Program-made: the position numbers and the translations under genes
The notes under the pieces: generated by a model
Told to the model about the DNA's origin: nothing
Database searches by the model: none
Seen by the model: only the letters and a program-made list of their open reading frames with translations
Shown: positions 14,450 to 15,177 of the stretch, piece by piece
Position numbering within the stretch: the first letter of the stretch is position 1
Layout: every line of letters begins with the position of its first letter
Assembly: GCA_027067085.1 (NCBI GenBank)
Contig: JAMOMM010000120.1
Span: 1-15,177, forward strand
DNA: 15,177 nt
Direction: 5' to 3'
Origin: Hyphomicrobiales bacterium
GTDB lineage: Bacteria; Pseudomonadota; Alphaproteobacteria; Rhizobiales; Aestuariivirgaceae

Positions 14450-14851
14450 CTAAATTATACTAACTACTACCTCTTCAATTCCTAAATCTTGCCAAACACC
14501 ATTTCGAAAGTCCGGACGACTGCGCAAATTACCAAATACATTAGATTTTTCTGTGAACCGAGACGCGTTCCAAGACTTTGTTTCTGTACGCCCATCATTA
14601 TAAATTATTTTGATATTGGCTTTCTTTTTTTCAACTAAAAGATCTTTAAATACACCAACATCTTCAGGATCTAACTTAATAGGTAACGTCTTATTATTTT
14701 TTAAAACCACACTTTCTGTTCTATCCATTGGCTCAATACCTTCAATTATGTCAAGCAACCTTTCAATAACATTTGCAGGAGTATCAAACCCTACTGCATG
14801 CTTTTCAAGTCTTTGGTGTAAATTTCCTGGAATACGAATTACTGGTGACAT
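14450..14851 (-). CDS. Small protein with ribbon-helix-helix-like N-terminus, function unknown
   Basis: A 133-residue protein I do not recognise by name. The N-terminus SPVIRIPGNLHQRLEKHAVG followed by TPANVIERLLDIIEG has the strand-helix-helix pattern of ribbon-helix-helix DNA-binding proteins (Arc, antitoxins, SeqA N-domain). The rest is lysine-rich, with IKIIYNDGRTETKSWNASRF and then SNVFGNLRSRPDFRNGVWQD, probably a separate small beta-containing domain. ATG 14851 is supported by AAGGA eight bases upstream and a TTGACA promoter. The gene is clearly more AT-rich than the housekeeping block, stands alone on the opposite strand and lies between repeat copies, which suggests horizontal acquisition. 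An autoregulated DNA-binding protein or orphan antitoxin is possible; no toxin partner is visible within the window. Confidence 0.75.
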   Translation of the reverse strand: MSPVIRIPGNLHQRLEKHAVGFDTPANVIERLLDIIEGIEPMDRTESVVLKNNKTLPIKLDPEDVGVFKDLLVEKKKANIKIIYNDGRTETKSWNASRFTEKSNVFGNLRSRPDFRNGVWQDLGIEEVVVSII

Positions 14852-14884
14852 ACTAAATATCCTTAATTTGTTATTATTGTTACA

Positions 14885-14912
14885 AAGTTACCAAATTTAG
14901 AACGTTTGTCAA
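14885..14912 (-). promoter_or_regulatory. Promoter of the minus-strand gene
   Basis: Read on the minus strand, TTGACA (14912-14907, perfect -35), a 16-base spacer and TAACTT (14890-14885, partial -10) lie about 35 bases before the ATG. The repeated GTAAC words around the -10 could be operator half-sites of an autoregulating ribbon-helix-helix protein, which is inference. Confidence 0.5.
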
Positions 14913-14954
14913 ATGTTATTTATTGAAGAATGTATAATGACTACAGACAGCTTT

Positions 14955-15043
14955 GGACACCGCTCACGCTAACTCGCGTTGCTCGTATGCTGCGCTAGCG
15001 CGGCCTGAACGGCCGAGGTGCGGTCGCACCTAGTTTCAGAAAT
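14955..15043 (+). repeat. Modular palindromic repeat B4
   Basis: Head CCGCTCACGCTAACTCGC, then CGGCC-TGAAC-GGCCG (15001-15015), AGGTGC-GGTC-GCACCT (15016-15031) and the tail AGTTTCAGAAATT. The second hairpin is identical to that of B3, while the first differs in both stem and loop. It lies on the far side of the minus-strand gene from the other copies. Confidence 0.8.
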
Positions 15044-15177
15044 TGATTGTTGGACTTGATTGATGCGGCAGAAAGTGAGTGCACGAAAGCTTAGACCCAA
15101 GGCATTTTGACAAATTATGAGGTGGTTAAACAGGAGCATTGCTCTCGGTGATTGTACCATTCACCTACCACTATAAC

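Larger units (their letters stand above)
14852..15177. other. Gene-free stretch to the window edge
   Basis: This stretch contains the minus-strand promoter, repeat B4 and, from 15044 on, about 130 bases in which I see no gene. A TTGACA at 15106-15111 has no good -10, and GAGCATTGCTC (15133-15143) is a small palindrome. A gene could begin beyond the edge. Confidence 0.5.

Noticed and set aside
14610..14900. Plus-strand frame of 96 codons opposite the minus-strand gene
   Set aside because: The minus frame has a clear Shine-Dalgarno, a promoter and a protein-like sequence; the plus frame is hydrophobic low-complexity antisense with no ribosome-binding site.
13641..15043. CRISPR array
   Set aside because: Repeats are in both orientations, irregularly spaced, internally palindromic and variable in stem sequence, with no cas genes.
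15117..15176. Short frame of 19 codons near the right edge
   Set aside because: It is too short, has no clear ribosome-binding site and no recognisable sequence; a GTG at 15148 behind AGGAG runs off the window and cannot be judged.

Overview
The window reads as a chromosomal segment of an alphaproteobacterium, most likely Hyphomicrobiales (Rhizobiales). Three things point there: the gene order lnt - PraR/PhrR-type HTH regulator - metK - trmB - rimP - nusA - ylxR - infB - rbfA - truB - rpsO - pnp, the alphaproteobacterial N-terminus of IF2, and the fusion of a YlxR domain to an L7Ae-like domain. Base composition is moderate, lower in GC than typical soil rhizobia. I cannot name the genus.

Layout. 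(1) 1-1227 is the 3' part of lnt (lipoprotein N-acylation), cut by the window edge. (2) 1371-3807 holds a small XRE regulator (praR-like), metK (SAM synthetase) and trmB (a SAM-dependent tRNA m7G methyltransferase). The praR ribosome-binding site sits in a hairpin. The praR-metK gap carries a palindrome directly after the praR stop, a possible promoter, and a nested set of stems, one of which covers the metK Shine-Dalgarno. (3) 3850-11298 is the classical rimP-nusA-ylxR-infB-rbfA-truB-rpsO transcription/translation operon. It starts with a promoter-like sequence followed about 60-90 bases later by a strong intrinsic terminator ahead of rimP (a possible attenuator) and ends in a 14-bp hairpin terminator after rpsO. 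(4) 11350-13616 is pnp with its own hairpin-rich leader and a strong terminator.

(5) 13617-14449 has no credible gene. It is packed with two families of palindromic repeats. Family A (three copies) is a single hairpin with a CTTGA loop. Family B (three copies here, a fourth at 14955-15043) is a mosaic of consecutive short hairpins whose stem sequences differ between copies while pairing and linkers are kept. (6) 14450-14851, minus strand, is an AT-rich 133-codon gene for a protein with a ribbon-helix-helix-like N-terminus and an unrecognised C-terminus. It has its own promoter and RBS and lies between repeat copies, so it looks like an accessory insertion. (7) 14852-15177 holds that gene's promoter, repeat B4, and a tail in which I see nothing convincing.

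How the genes work together: the core block makes and uses SAM (metK, trmB), matures the 30S subunit (rimP, rbfA, rpsO), modifies tRNA (truB, trmB), initiates translation (infB), and controls transcription elongation and mRNA decay (nusA, pnp). The genes are conserved housekeeping. The unexplained material is in the leaders, above all that of metK, and in the modular palindromes plus the small minus-strand gene.
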